Shown: piece by piece, positions 11,798 to 23,000 of the stretch
How the letters are laid out: each line of letters begins with the position of its first letter
How positions within the stretch are numbered: position 1 is the first letter of the stretch
Assembly: GCA_007922305.1 (NCBI GenBank)
Contig: ML677385.1
Location: forward strand, 7,776,336 to 7,840,335
Direction of reading: 5' to 3'
Length of the DNA: 64,000 bases
From: Dermatemys mawii
Lineage: Eukaryota > Chordata > Testudines > Dermatemydidae
Translations under genes and position numbers: made by a program
Notes under the pieces: model-generated
Database searches by the model: none
Told to the model about the DNA's origin: nothing
Seen by the model: the letters and a program-made list of their open reading frames with translations, nothing else

Positions 11798-12043
11798 TAA
11801 CTAAAGTATTAGAGCATAAGCTTTCGTAGGCTAATACCTACTTCGTCGGATGCATGCAGTGGAAGTATCCAGGTACCCTGGATACTTCCTGGAAGTATCC
11901 AGGATACTTCCACTGCATGCATCCGACGAAGTGGGTATTAGCCCACGAAAGCTTATGCTCTAATACTTTAGTTAGTCTTTAATGTGCCACAGGACTCTTT
12001 GTCACTTCTGCAATTCCAGACTAACACGGCTACCCCTCTGATT
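11798..12043 (+). mobile_element. Palindromic Penelope-terminal foldback element (copy P1)
   Basis: The left arm (11798-11870) is the reverse complement of the right arm (11902-11974): TAACTAAAGTATTAGAGCAT facing ATGCTCTAATACTTTAGTTA. The centre holds GGAAGTATCC four times in alternating orientation (11861, 11880, 11891, 11902). The right part continues to the usual terminus AGACTAACACGGCTACCCCT. The outer end of the left arm is lost in the gap. A hammerhead-like core lies at 11923-11960. Confidence 0.85.
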
Positions 12044-12799
12044 TTTGACATACAATGTTATGTTAGTGTAGAGTTGTAAACCTTGTGGCGATTGGGCTTT
12101 TCAACAATAAATGCAGTCATTAGAATTTTGGTTTGGTTTTCTCATTGTTGTATTAAATATGTAGATGAATAATGCACATTAAGAATACAAAAATCAGATC
12201 AAACAATTCCATAATGTTCAGTTTTATTATGATTCCAACAAGTTAGCATGATGCCCACATTCATGTCTTGAGGGCACAACTTTTCCAGTCCGGTAAGAAG
12301 GCACTTAATTTGCATAAAAAGGAGCATATTGGAACATCCCTCACCTTTAATATGAAGATGCAGTCTTGCATGGTGTGGCAACCAGACACCGGAATGGGAT
12401 ACAGCATCTCTTTATTTAAAGGTAAGGATGACTGTGAGCTACAGCCAAGGGAATTAGTCTGACCACTATAGACAGAAAGAAACAAGATGAATACATTGTT
12501 CTTAATGAATCTGTAGTCTTTTTAAAATTTTAACTGAATTTAGTAATTTTACATTACATTAGCATGGATTCAGCTCCTGTTGCTACAGTATCAAGCTTAA
12601 CAGAGTGAATGCTATGTCTGGTGCTTTTCTCAAATTTGGAGAAACACCAAAGACAAAGGATAGTGGCCACAGATACATTCCTAACTACAAAGTCTTATCT
12701 GTACTACAAGTTTTATTAAAGAAATAAAGTTACAATTATCAAACAATCCTACCAAAAACATGCAGTGACTAAGACTGTAGTCATACACACATACGCAAA
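12044..12799. other. Intergenic, nothing recognised
   Basis: Ordinary AT-rich sequence. Short open frames here show no family resemblance. Confidence 0.5.
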
Positions 12800-13280
12800 G
12801 ATATTCTAGGCTCTGAAGGCAGGAGTGGTGGAAGTTTCTGAAAAGTGGAGGGCCCACTGGCACCCGAACCATGGCCCTGCCCCCATGCTGCCCCTTCTCC
12901 CCGAGGCTTCACCCTTGTGCTACTCCTTACCTGTGAGACCCTGCTCCTGTGTTGCTCATTCTCTCTGAGGCCCCACCCCTGTGCTGCCAATTTCCTGTGA
13001 GGCCCCTCCTACACACTGCCCATTCTCCGGAAGCCCTGCCCTTGCACCATCCATTCTCCCTGAGACCCCACCCTCACACCATCCCTTGCCCAGAGGCCCA
13101 GCTCACTCACTGGCTCTTTCCCCCAAATCCCACCTGTAGCTGTCTACTCTCCGCCTCCTCTCCACCATTGCTTGCCCTTATGGCTGGTAAAAAGTGGTGG
13201 GGTCATGGCCCCCTGTAACCTCTTTCCCCGTTCCGGTGCCCATGTCCGATGGACCTCACAACAAATAATTATCAGTAGAG
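12800..13280. repeat. C-rich interspersed repeat with irregular tandem units
   Basis: From about 12870 to 13110 a motif of about 50-60 bp (CCC.TGCTGCC..TTCTCC.TGAGGCCC) recurs with many changes. The composition and flanks resemble GC-rich interspersed repeats of reptiles. Open frames here are proline/histidine-rich composition artefacts. Confidence 0.5.
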
Positions 13281-14215
13281 GGATGGTTCCTGCTGGGGTT
13301 TCCCATGAGATTGTCCCTGGGGATCTTCCCACTTTTACCCAATCAGGCAACTTCTTTTATATTGTTTTTTTGACCATGCCTAACACCTTATGCATATACA
13401 TGAGGGTTTCAACCCTCTTTTCCTTATCCATACTTCCACACCCAGTGAATATTGGGATGCCCCATTTTTCATAGGTGGTTTCTTAATTCCTCTTATTAGC
13501 ATCTACATACAACATGTAACAAGCAGTCAGGACATTCTGTGATATTGCAATTAGGCATCTCATGGTCTTGGACAATACATTGCGGTTTTCTGTAATATCA
13601 CTGGTTAACACGTCTTTTATAGTAATCTTGTGACCTTACTGGCACAGAGTTATTCCTAGGTCAGCCACCTTTGTCAAGAATTTTTAAACCTATGGTGTAG
13701 TATGGCTAAGCTAAAATCTAACAGGTGTCAGCCTGTATGCCTTGCATTCCAGCTTCTTTTTACTTATATACCTAATACCGACTCATCACTCCTGAGTACT
13801 TGTCAATCTTATACTTCTGTAATTAAATATATTTAGAATACATTGATTATATATGAAATAGCATATAAATTGATCATAACACCAAATAGCACATTCATAA
13901 ATGGATGATAAAATGAATGAATTGACTACAAATAAAAAGGACAGGAAGAAAAATCCAAATAAGTATCATTTCACTAGTTTTCCAGTTGTCATATCCAAGA
14001 CCTGGATTTTCAGGCCTCTTTTTGTATATTACAAAGAATCGAACAGGGCACAAGCCCAATGTTATTTTCCTTTGCAAGCCCCTTTAAGAAATGTCACACA
14101 TTGGGTACCTAACTAGGCAGCCCTCTAGCACAGAGCTGCTATGTCATAACTGTGTCACTCAATGACAATGTAAATCTCTTGGAAATAAATGCAACAAATC
14201 ATAAATGCTGACTCT
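13281..14215. other. Intergenic, nothing recognised
   Basis: AT-rich, with no gene or transposon ends that I can support. Confidence 0.5.
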
Positions 14216-14604
14216 GTGGGTGCTCCAGGGCTGGAGTACCCATGGGGAAAAAATGGGGGGTGCTGAGCTATCAGCCCCTCTATCAGCTCCCCTCCTGCCC
14301 CCTCCCTGCAGTGTTTGCCGCCCACCGGCAGGCCCTGCTAATCAGCACTTCCCTCTCCCTCCCCTCCCCTCCTGCCTGCTGTGATCAGCTGTTTCACATC
14401 ATGCAGGAGGCTTTAGTGGGGAGAGGGAGAAGTGAGGATGAGGCACACAGAAAGGGGCAGGAAGAGGCAGGATGGGAATGGAGCAGGGGTGGGAAGAGGC
14501 AGGGTGGGGCCGGGGCCTTGGAGGAGACCGTGAAGTGGGGCAGGGCATGGGCCAAAGACGGAAGTCCGAGCATTCCCCTGCACATTAGAAAGCTAGTGCC
14601 TATG
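14216..14604. repeat. GC-rich interspersed repeat
   Basis: Starts near GTGGGTGCTCCAGGGCTGGA and includes an inverted pair of C-rich (14270-14375) and G-rich (14405-14530) halves around AGCTGTTTCAC. The text matches a repeat family I recognise from turtles. The open frames on both strands (14242-14646 and 14394-14585) are composition artefacts. Confidence 0.55.
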
Positions 14605-14699
14605 CAACAAATCCATCTTCAAACATCTTTTCTAGACTTGTATTGAAGGGTGTGATTCTAACACATGCTAATTTCACATCCTTAAATCTCAGTCTAGAG

Positions 14700-15669
14700 C
14701 AGTAGTTCCCAATCTTTAACAACCTGTGGACCTATTTCACTAAAATGTCAAGTCTCATGAACTGCCTCCTAAAAATTAATATTTCCAGGGATTTTCTCCC
14801 TTACCTTAGCATAAATTATAAAAGCAGTGATTTTGGGAATATAAAATTTGGTTTTATGACATGCTTATTATACACTATTTATTATGAATTATTATTTATC
14901 ATTTCAGTATATTTCTAACATTATAAAAATGGCAACACTCTTCCAAGATCTCACTTTCATAGCTTGTATCACTTTGATTAAGCTGGTTATGAGACAAGGG
15001 CTCCTATCTTTCATCAGAGAATATCAGATGTGAAACAGCATGAAGGAATTTAAGAAGCCAACTCAAATAAAGAGTTCCTCCTGCACAAGCATTCAGGTCT
15101 TGAGCAGTCCAGGCAAACAATACACGTTACAAGAAATCTTAAACTTATTCTTCATAATAATTTGAAAAACAATACTAGCTGCCTATTTCATTTTAAAAAC
15201 AGCAAAAAACACCCACCTCCCTTTCCATTTCTTTTAAGGAGTCTTGAAGTTTAAATCTTCCCAGTGGGATAGATATGCTTGCTTTGATCTGCTTAGCTCT
15301 TGGAAGTCTCTAGGGCTCTAGGCTGCCGGCCCCACTTGCCCAGGGTTCCTAGGAACAGCTCTAGCCACTATTAGGGAATTTTTTCTGCAATCATCTCCTG
15401 TAACATTTTTCAAACCCCCAAGGGTTCACAAACCCCAGTTTGGGACACGGCCGGCTCTAGGCACCAGCGGAGCAAGCACATGCCTGGGGCAGCCCTTGGT
15501 AAGGGGTGGCATTCCGTCCATTTCTGGGGCGGTACAATCCGGGTGGCAGCATGGTTTTTTTTTTTTGCTCAGACAGTCCGGGCAGCAGCAGTCTGAGTGG
15601 TTTTTTTGTTTCATTTTTTTGCTTGGAGCAGCAAAAATGGTAGAGCCAGCCCTGGTTTGGGAACCACTG
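14700..15669. mobile_element. Non-autonomous hAT element (outer)
   Basis: Ends CAGTAGTTCCCAA and TTGGGAACCACTG are hAT-type inverted repeats. Flanks GTCTAGAG (14692-14699) and GTCTAGAA (15670-15677) are an 8-bp duplication with one mismatch. There is no transposase. A second hAT element is nested inside at 15446-15654. Confidence 0.85.
15446..15654. mobile_element. Nested hAT MITE
   Basis: Inverted ends CACGGCCGGCTCTAGGC and, reversed, CAGGGCTGGCTCTACC enclose 209 bp. An exact 8-bp duplication GTTTGGGA lies on both sides (15438-15445 and 15655-15662). It sits in the outer hAT element, so it inserted later. Confidence 0.88.
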
Positions 15670-15677
15670 GTCTAGAA

Positions 15678-16106
15678 GAGGCCAAAGAAAGGAAAAGATT
15701 GTTCCATTCCATCTTTAAACTATGGATTTACTCGGAAAAAAAGATATAAAAATGCCACTTTATTTCATAACAGGATGTGCTCCCTCTATGTAATTCAGAC
15801 AAGCTTTTTAACTGAGTCAGCTTTGTGGAGACAATCATACAGATTGCACGAGCTGGCTTCTCCTCTGGTTTGCATGTCAACAGAGATCTTAACTGAAAGC
15901 CACCTGGAGACTCTCTCTGACTCGGCTGATTTTGGAGATGTAAATAACCCAGCTTAATTTTAAGATCCCAGGTTGGATTTGCAGGTTTAGCCATTAGAAA
16001 AACAAAATATTTTTTTCTTGTAAAGAAGGCACATTTGATAGGGATATATCAGTGAGTGACAATGCACATGGGACCCCTTAATGCTGTGTTTTAGTGTTAT
16101 CTTTCT
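15678..16106. other. Intergenic, nothing recognised
   Basis: No recognisable coding sequence or transposon ends. Confidence 0.5.
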
Positions 16107-16370
16107 GGCCTTGTCTACACTACAGGCTGGATCGACGGATAGAGATCGATCTATTGGGGATCGATTTATTGTGTCTCATCAGGGTGCATTAAATCGGTCC
16201 CCAAAGTTGACTCTGGAACTCCAGCTCACTAAAAGGCTCAAACTGGAGTTGACGGGAGAGCCTGCCGCCAACCACTGCCACCGTGAGGACGGTAGGTAAG
16301 TTGACCTAAGATGCATTGACTTCAGCTACATTATTCACGGTCGACCCTCCCTGCTAGTGTAGACCAGGCC
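16107..16370. mobile_element. Harbinger-type MITE
   Basis: Terminal inverted repeats GGCCTTGTCTACACTA and TAGTGTAGACCAGGCC, with flanking 3-bp TCT on each side. The GTCTACAC core is shared with the Harbinger-like elements at 1-1331 and 35475-36225. The interior is rich in GATCGAT-type text and non-coding. Confidence 0.75.
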
Positions 16371-16689
16371 TCTGACTGGAGTCACATTTAAAACCGCATC
16401 TGCTGCCTCCAAGGAGGTAAACTAGGAATCAAGTCTCATACAAAACTCCCCACAGGATCCATCATCCCTGAGAGGGAGAAATGCTGTAACTGCAGGGAAG
16501 AGAATCCTCCCTAGCTCCCAAGGCACAGAGAGGGGTAGGGGGGTCAAGTGTGTGTGTGTGTGTGGGAGGGGGGCACATGTCCCCGGCCTGGGCATGCGGG
16601 GTTGGGCTTTAAGGCTGGTACTTTCCCCTCCAACCCCTGGTTCTCGGTGTGTGTGTGGGGGATTGTGGGGGCCAACTGTGGAACCAGTT

Positions 16690-16902
16690 CTGTAGCTCTG
16701 CCTAACGAGCGAGGGGGCGGGGCCAGTATTGACTCCGCCCTCATCCCCGGAGCCTCTCGTCCTATTGGCTAGATTGGAAGTTCCGCTCATCAGCTCGTCC
16801 AATCGGGATTCTGTTTTCGTTGCCCAGCGACCGTTTCCAAGCGGTGCCGGCTCCTTCCTTCTTCCCCGCGGCGGGCTGCGTTTCCAGGCGCTGCGCGGGG
16901 CC
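16690..16902 (+). promoter_or_regulatory. CFAP47: CFAP47 promoter, CpG-rich and TATA-less
   Basis: The 210 bp before the start codon are GC-rich and continue as a CpG island through exon 1 to about 17250. A GC box GGGGCGGGGC lies at 16714-16723. CCAAT boxes occur as ATTGG at 16764 and 16773 and as CCAAT at 16799. There is no TATA box in a suitable place. The transcription start is not determined. This layout is usual for ciliary genes expressed in multiciliated cells and testis. Confidence 0.7.
16819..16831 (+). promoter_or_regulatory. Candidate RFX X-box
   Basis: GTTGCC-C-AGCGAC: a perfect left RFX half-site, 1-bp spacer, and a right half-site with one deviation from RGYAAC. It lies 72 bp upstream of the CFAP47 ATG, the usual distance for X-boxes in ciliary gene promoters bound by RFX2/RFX3. 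The match is seen in the sequence; its function is inferred. Confidence 0.7.
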
Positions 16903-17061
16903 ATGGCGGGGCCGCGGGACGTGGCCGGGCTGCGTCTCTGCCCGGCCGAGCTGCGCTTCGTGGACGCGGTGCCCGGGGGCCGGTACCGGGCTCAGCTCAG
17001 CGTCCAGAACCTGCAGCCGGGGAGCCGCCGCCTCCAGCTGCTGCCGCCGCGCCGCGCCCAG
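16903..17061 (+). CDS. CFAP47: CFAP47 coding exon 1 (residues 1-53)
   Basis: Opens MAGPRDVAGLRLCPAELRFV and ends in phase 0 at CAG|gtgaga. It is GC-rich and arginine-rich, part of the CpG island. It supplies the first strands of ASH module 1. The 5' UTR boundary is unknown. Confidence 0.88.
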
Positions 17062-20000
17062 GTGAGAGGCGGGGCCGGGGGGGTCCCGTCCCGTCAGGTG
17101 CCCCGCGGCGAGCGAGCCCCAGGGACATGGGCGAGCCGGGGTCGGGTCAGGTCCCCGCGTTCGGGACAGGCAGGGGCGGGCGCGGGGTGCCCGGCTGGGG
17201 GCGGGGGTGGGGTGCTGCGCGCTCGGGGTGCCCCGTGTAATGTTGCAAGCTGATGCGATGTTCTGCCTTGGCCCTTCCCCATCCTCTGGTGCAAGGGTTG
17301 CAAAGTGGCGCGGGGGAGGGGAGCGCTCTCCTCTTCTTCCATCTCCTGCACCTGCGGGGTAGGGAGCAAGTTGTGATGGTTATGGGGACTCCCCTCACGG
17401 TTTACTACCGCGGTGAAATGTCTGTTTTAAATGTGGACGCGCACGTTATATTTTTGCAATATGAAAAAACATTCTACAGAGAGAAACCTCAGGACTACTG
17501 TAATAAAACCCTGACGGTTTGGGTTTTTTACTTTGTTTCCATTGTAGATGAGAAAATATAATAAATGTAATAAACATTTAATGTTCCAAAAACACTGAAA
17601 CTAGTGTACAGCATTGTAAATAGTTTTTGAAATATGTTTATTTATAATACTGTGATGTGTTTGATCACAGAAACCCCCTTAAGGTTGCCAACTGATGTGC
17701 CAAGACTACTTCTGCCCCTGTTTTCCTACCAGCCTGGGACTCCAAAGCCCTGCCTGGTTTAAGGTAGACCCGCTAGCCTGCTGCAAACCCAGACCCAGGT
17801 CTGAAACACATCCTCTGACCAGCTGTAGGCTCAATTGAAAACAGGTTAAGAAGCGTTCCTGCCTTTAGCACTCAGATGCTCAACTCCCAGGGGGGTCCAA
17901 ACCCCAAATAAATCTGTTTTATCCTGTATGAAATTTATATAGGGTAAACTCATAGATTGTTTGCACTCTATAACACTGACAGAGAGATATGCACTGCTGT
18001 TTGCTCTCCGCCCCAGCATCCAGAACCTGCACCCCAAGGTACTAATACATACTCCAGGTTAATTAATAAGTAAAAACGTGATTTTATTAAATACAGAAAG
18101 TAGGATTTAAGTGGTTCAAAGTAGTAACAGACAACAAAGTGAAGTACCAAGTAAAATAAAATAAAACATGCAAGCCTATGTCTAATAAAAGTGAATACAG
18201 ATAAAATCTCACCCTCAGGGATGTTTCAATAAGTTTCTTTCACAGACTGGACACCTTCCTATTCTGGGCACAATTTTTCCCCCTGATACAGTTCTTGCTC
18301 CAGCTCACGTGGTAGCTAGGGGATTTCTCATGATTTCAGCCCCCTTTGTTCTGTTCCACCCCCTTATATGGCTCTGGCACAAGGTGGGAATCTTTTGTCT
18401 CTCTGAGTCACAATCCCTGCTTCTAAATGGAAAAGTACCAAGTTTAAGATGGATTTCAGTACCAGGTGACATGGGCACATTTCCTGTGAGACTCCAAGCC
18501 TTCATTCCTCCCAGCCTGATCATAGGAAGGCCTGCCTGCCAACAGAGCCATCCACAGTGAATTGTCCTGGCTGATGGGAGCCATCAAGATTCCCAGCCAC
18601 CATTAACAGTCCACACTTTGCATAATTGCAATAGGCCTTCAGAGTTTGTTTCATATTTCTAGTTTCAGATACAAGAGTGATATATTTATACAACTAGAAT
18701 GAACACACTCAGTAGACTATAAGCTTTGTAATGATATGTTAGAAAGGGACTTTTTGCATGAAGCATATTTTAGTTACATTATATTCACACTCAGCATATT
18801 TTCATAAAATCATATAGAGTGCAACATCACAAATACATTTTAAACACAAGCTGTTAGGCAGAAATTCTACCATTCTTTGTTATAATCCCCCCACCCCCCG
18901 AAATCCATTGTCACTGTTGCACATATAGTTCAATGTCTAAATCCCCACTGCATGCAGGCACCTATCTCTGCCTTCCTATTCACAAATGAGAACCCCTCTC
19001 CTGGAGTCAGGTGGCTTTAGGATGACCAGATGTCCCGATTTTATAGGGACAGTACTGATATTTGAGGCTTTTTCTTATATAGGCTCCTATTCCCCCCCAC
19101 CCCACCCCCATCCTGATTTTTCAGACTTGCTGTCTGGTCATCCTAGGTAGCTTAAGTGCCTAAACTGTTTCTTGAGAGACACAAAACAGGCAAAAGACAA
19201 GGAGGTACCCACTTTGTAATACCATGATTAGAGCACTCACCTGGGATGAGAAGGACCCTCTGTTCAAATTCTTTATTCCATTCTGCTTGAGTGGGGATTG
19301 AACCTGTCTCTCCCATATCCGTGCCAAGTGTTTTAACCCATTAATCTAGAAATTACAAAGTGCCTGATGACACCACCTTCTTCCTCTCCAGTCAGATTTT
19401 GAATGGGACTCGATCCAGTAGGCAACCTCTGAGCAAACCTACTAGATTGGGGCCCGCATGCAAGATAAGCATTTTTCATGCCCCCCACATCTTCATTGGT
19501 TTTTAGATTGATCTGGGGCTTAGGTTCCTCTGATTTGCCCCATTTAACACCAGTGTACAGCAGTGAATAGGCAATAATCTGAAGTAAGGGCTGAGTAAGA
19601 GTGGCAGCTTCAGCAGATGTTACTGAGCATGCTCAGTATCAGCAAAGTGTCAAATTCTGATGGGGGGTGGGGGTGAGGTCTGGGGCTACTGCAATACAAA
19701 TAACTAGTGATAGTAACAAGTGGGGCCTCTCACCTAAGGAGCTGGTGTTATGCAGATGTATGCTGCTGTCTTCACTTTGTGCTGTCACCTGCTTCCTGCC
19801 AGTAAGCAGTACTTGACCCCAATGCAGCCCTGTGTGGAGATGCATGGGAGAAAGTATCGGAAAGCGGCCTTTTATTTTTCCCAGCTGTTGAATGAATGGG
19901 AACTGTTCCTAGCTGGGTGGGTGCTGGTGCCAGGGGAAGTCAATAGTGGGACACATTTCACACACATGGAACCTGTGTGGTTGGATGCTGTAGGCATAGA

Positions 20001-23000
20001 GGAGGAGGTTTGCCAATGTGGGGGGGCATTAGCAGCTCGTGGAACTGAAAGTTGTCCATAGAGAAGGGAGACTTAGTGAAAATCTGAGAGTCCTCAGCTG
20101 GATGATAGTGGAATGATGAACCAGTTCTGAAAGTATAGGGAGTTCTTGGGGTCTTTATATGCTGCTCTTGAGAAAGCACAGGTAGCTTCTATGGGACATT
20201 GGGAAAAGGGACTGTTTTCATTAGATTTTAAGTGGCAGATCCACAGTTAGCATTAGAAGCCTTTGGGAAAAGAAGCCTCCATGTCTTTGAGACCCTTATG
20301 GGAGTTGCATATCAAATTAATCTTTCGTGGTGAACCCTGCTTACCCTCGCCTGGGTGAAATAACTCAAGTAGGGAGTTTAATCCGCGCCCTACCATCCCC
20401 CAGAACTGTTTCCTTTCAAGAAATTTGTTACATCTTCTTTCTTTGCTAAGGAGTCATCAAGATGGCGAATCTCTTTGCCACAGGTCTGAACACCATGTAA
20501 GTGAGATAGTGTTCCAGAGCAGGCGGGGACTCAAGTTCTGTTAGAATGCTTGTCTTTTTTAATGGGGGTGGGGTGGGGCTTATGTATACCTGCTCTTTCC
20601 CCAGTTTTCAATCTTTTTCCTTTCCTTCTTGAGGTCCTTGAAAAAAATTGGCAGGACTTAACTTGAATAGTCATACTTGCTTCAGTATGGACTTGAAAGA
20701 TCTGTTGCTCCTTTCAAAGAAGCTCCCATTCTTTCTTTTTTATGTCCTGGATCTCTTTTCTTTGGAGAAAGGATGGGTACTGCATCATTATATCAGTTGT
20801 TTATCCTTCCTCATCACCACTGTATCCAAACACCTCTTCTATTAAGGTATTTATCCTCACAACACCACAGTGAGTCAGGGAAGTGATACTGACATTTTGC
20901 AGATGGGAAACTGAGTCACAGAGATTAAGTGACTTGGCAAAGATCACACAGTATGTTTGAAGCAGAACAGGAATTGAGTAAGTTATCCAGTGTCCTGTTT
21001 CACAACCTTAACTACAAGTCTCCCCTCCCTTTCATCTTCTAATGTGGTTTCTCTAGTATTATTGTGTTTGGGGGTGTCTATTCAGTTCTTGAGTAACTAA
21101 TCTTTTCATCATCATTCTGTGACAGCTAACAATGTCGGTAGCGGGTGCCTAAATTAATCACTTAACTCCATGTTTAGGCATCTAAAGCACTGAAATAAGT
21201 GGCCTGATTTTTTCCAAGATTCTGAGCATCTACTCATCCATTTAAAATTAGTTGCCATCACTTGAGTTAGGAGAATTGGTGACATCCATAATGCTGCCTT
21301 TCCTTATCTCATCTTTCATAACAGTACATTTGTTTTCCAACCATAGTCTAATTTTTTCCATAAAGTATTCACATTAATCCACTTTCACCAATTTTATTTT
21401 GCTCCAAGTCTTCCCCCTCTGACCTCCTGATTTACTAAGAAGGTTGGATTACATGGACACTCAGTTATTACCTGACTGGAATCACAGCTGTTCCATAAAT
21501 ACATTTAGTTGATTTCTGGTTTTTGAAGAGCAAAGCCCAAGGCAATTCTGTTCAAAGACTGCCAAAATGGATAAAGTATATTCCCATTTAGCTTTCTTAG
21601 AGTTTTATACTGCTGCCTCTCATAACTATGGTATCTGAGCTCCTCCCACAGAAATCTATAGAATAGTGAAGCCTCTAGTGGAGTTCATGGAAACTTTGGC
21701 ACATTTCACTTTACAGGGCCCGAAACTCTGCTTGAGGTAGTTTGGTTTTGGGAGATGGAATTGGGAATAAAAGTGGTGTTCAAACTGAGTAAAATTTTTA
21801 GGAAAGGCTTTCTCAATGAGGAAGGCTTTTTAATATTTCTTGAAAGATGTTTAGACTGGATTTGCCTGATCTGCTCTAGAAAATTGTTCCATAGCCAGTT
21901 TCCTTCAACAGAAAATGGTTTGTCCTTAGTTCTCATATGCTTTGTACTGCACTTAGTGATCTGCATTGTCCTAGAGGAGCACAGCTGTTGCAGTGGTTCA
22001 TATATCAAAGCATGACCTATGATGTAGTCAAGGCTTGTCTGACAGGTTTCCCTTGAGGTGCCACTTGGAACTGGAGTACCACTGACCCACCAGCCTGGGC
22101 TCTCTCTCACTCTGGGCTGCTGTTTCAAGCTGCAAAGCTCTACACCTGACGTGGGCAAACTATGGCCCGTGGGCCACACGTGGCCTGCTGGCCATTTTCA
22201 TCCGGCTTGTGAGCTTGGGCCGGGTGGCGGGGCCACTGGCTCCGCCCTCTCAGCCCTGGGCCGAGCGCTGGGGCCGGGCTGAGCGCCACAAGCCCTGTGC
22301 TCCCTGCCAGGGGGCTGGGCCAAGCCCTGCGCTCCCTACCGGGGGGCCGGGCCCAGCACGGAAAGCCCGGTGGCCCCGCACCGCCGGCTGCGGCGCCGAG
22401 TCCAGCGTGGAAAGCCCCACGGCACTGCGCTCCGAGCCGGGGGCCGGGCCAAGCGCGTCTTGCCACGGGGACCCGAGCCGGGGTGCCGGGCTGACCGTGG
22501 CAAGCCGCAGGGCCCCGCGCTCCCGGCAGCATCCCGGGGTGCCGGGCGGAGCATGGCAAGATGCAGGGCTGGGCGGAGCGCTGCGAGCCGTGGGGCTCCA
22601 CGCCCGCCTGAGCAGGTAAGCCAGTTTGGAGTGGGGGTTCTTAGGTGGTGGGTGCTGGGAGTGGTGGTTAGGGTGTGTGGGGGGTCTAGGGTGGGGCAGT
22701 CAGGGAACAGATAGCAGGGGGGCTATATAGAGGGTGGGGTTCTGGGGGGCAATTAGAGTGGGGTGGGTCTCTGCGGGGGCGATCAGGGGACAAGGAAGAG
22801 GGGTTTGGACAGGTTGGAGTTCTGAGGGGAGTAGTCAGGGGGCAGGAAGTGGGTGGAGTTGGATGGGGGCGGAGCCTTCCCTATCCAGCCCTTTGCACAA
22901 TTTTGAAGCCCCATGTGGCCCTCGGCCAAAAAGTTTTCCCACCCCTGCTCTACACCCTGCACTTTCACCAGCATACATACAAGTAGGGACACACCCAACT

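Noticed and set aside
11332..11829. Open frame across the first N gap
   Set aside because: Most of it is undetermined sequence, so the frame is not evidence of a gene.
16107..16370. Regulatory palindrome of the CFAP47 promoter
   Set aside because: The inverted ends are those of a MITE shared with other loci in the window.
16422..16904. 160-codon open frame antisense to the promoter
   Set aside because: GC-rich promoter DNA with a (GT)n run. The protein is low-complexity and ends at the CFAP47 start. A divergent gene is not supported.
19200..19280. tRNA gene
   Set aside because: A- and B-box text is present, but the cloverleaf is not intact and the tail is that of a SINE.
22140..22714. Several overlapping open frames on both strands
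   Set aside because: They lie in the CpG-rich hAT element. High GC removes stop codons in all frames, and no family resemblance is seen.
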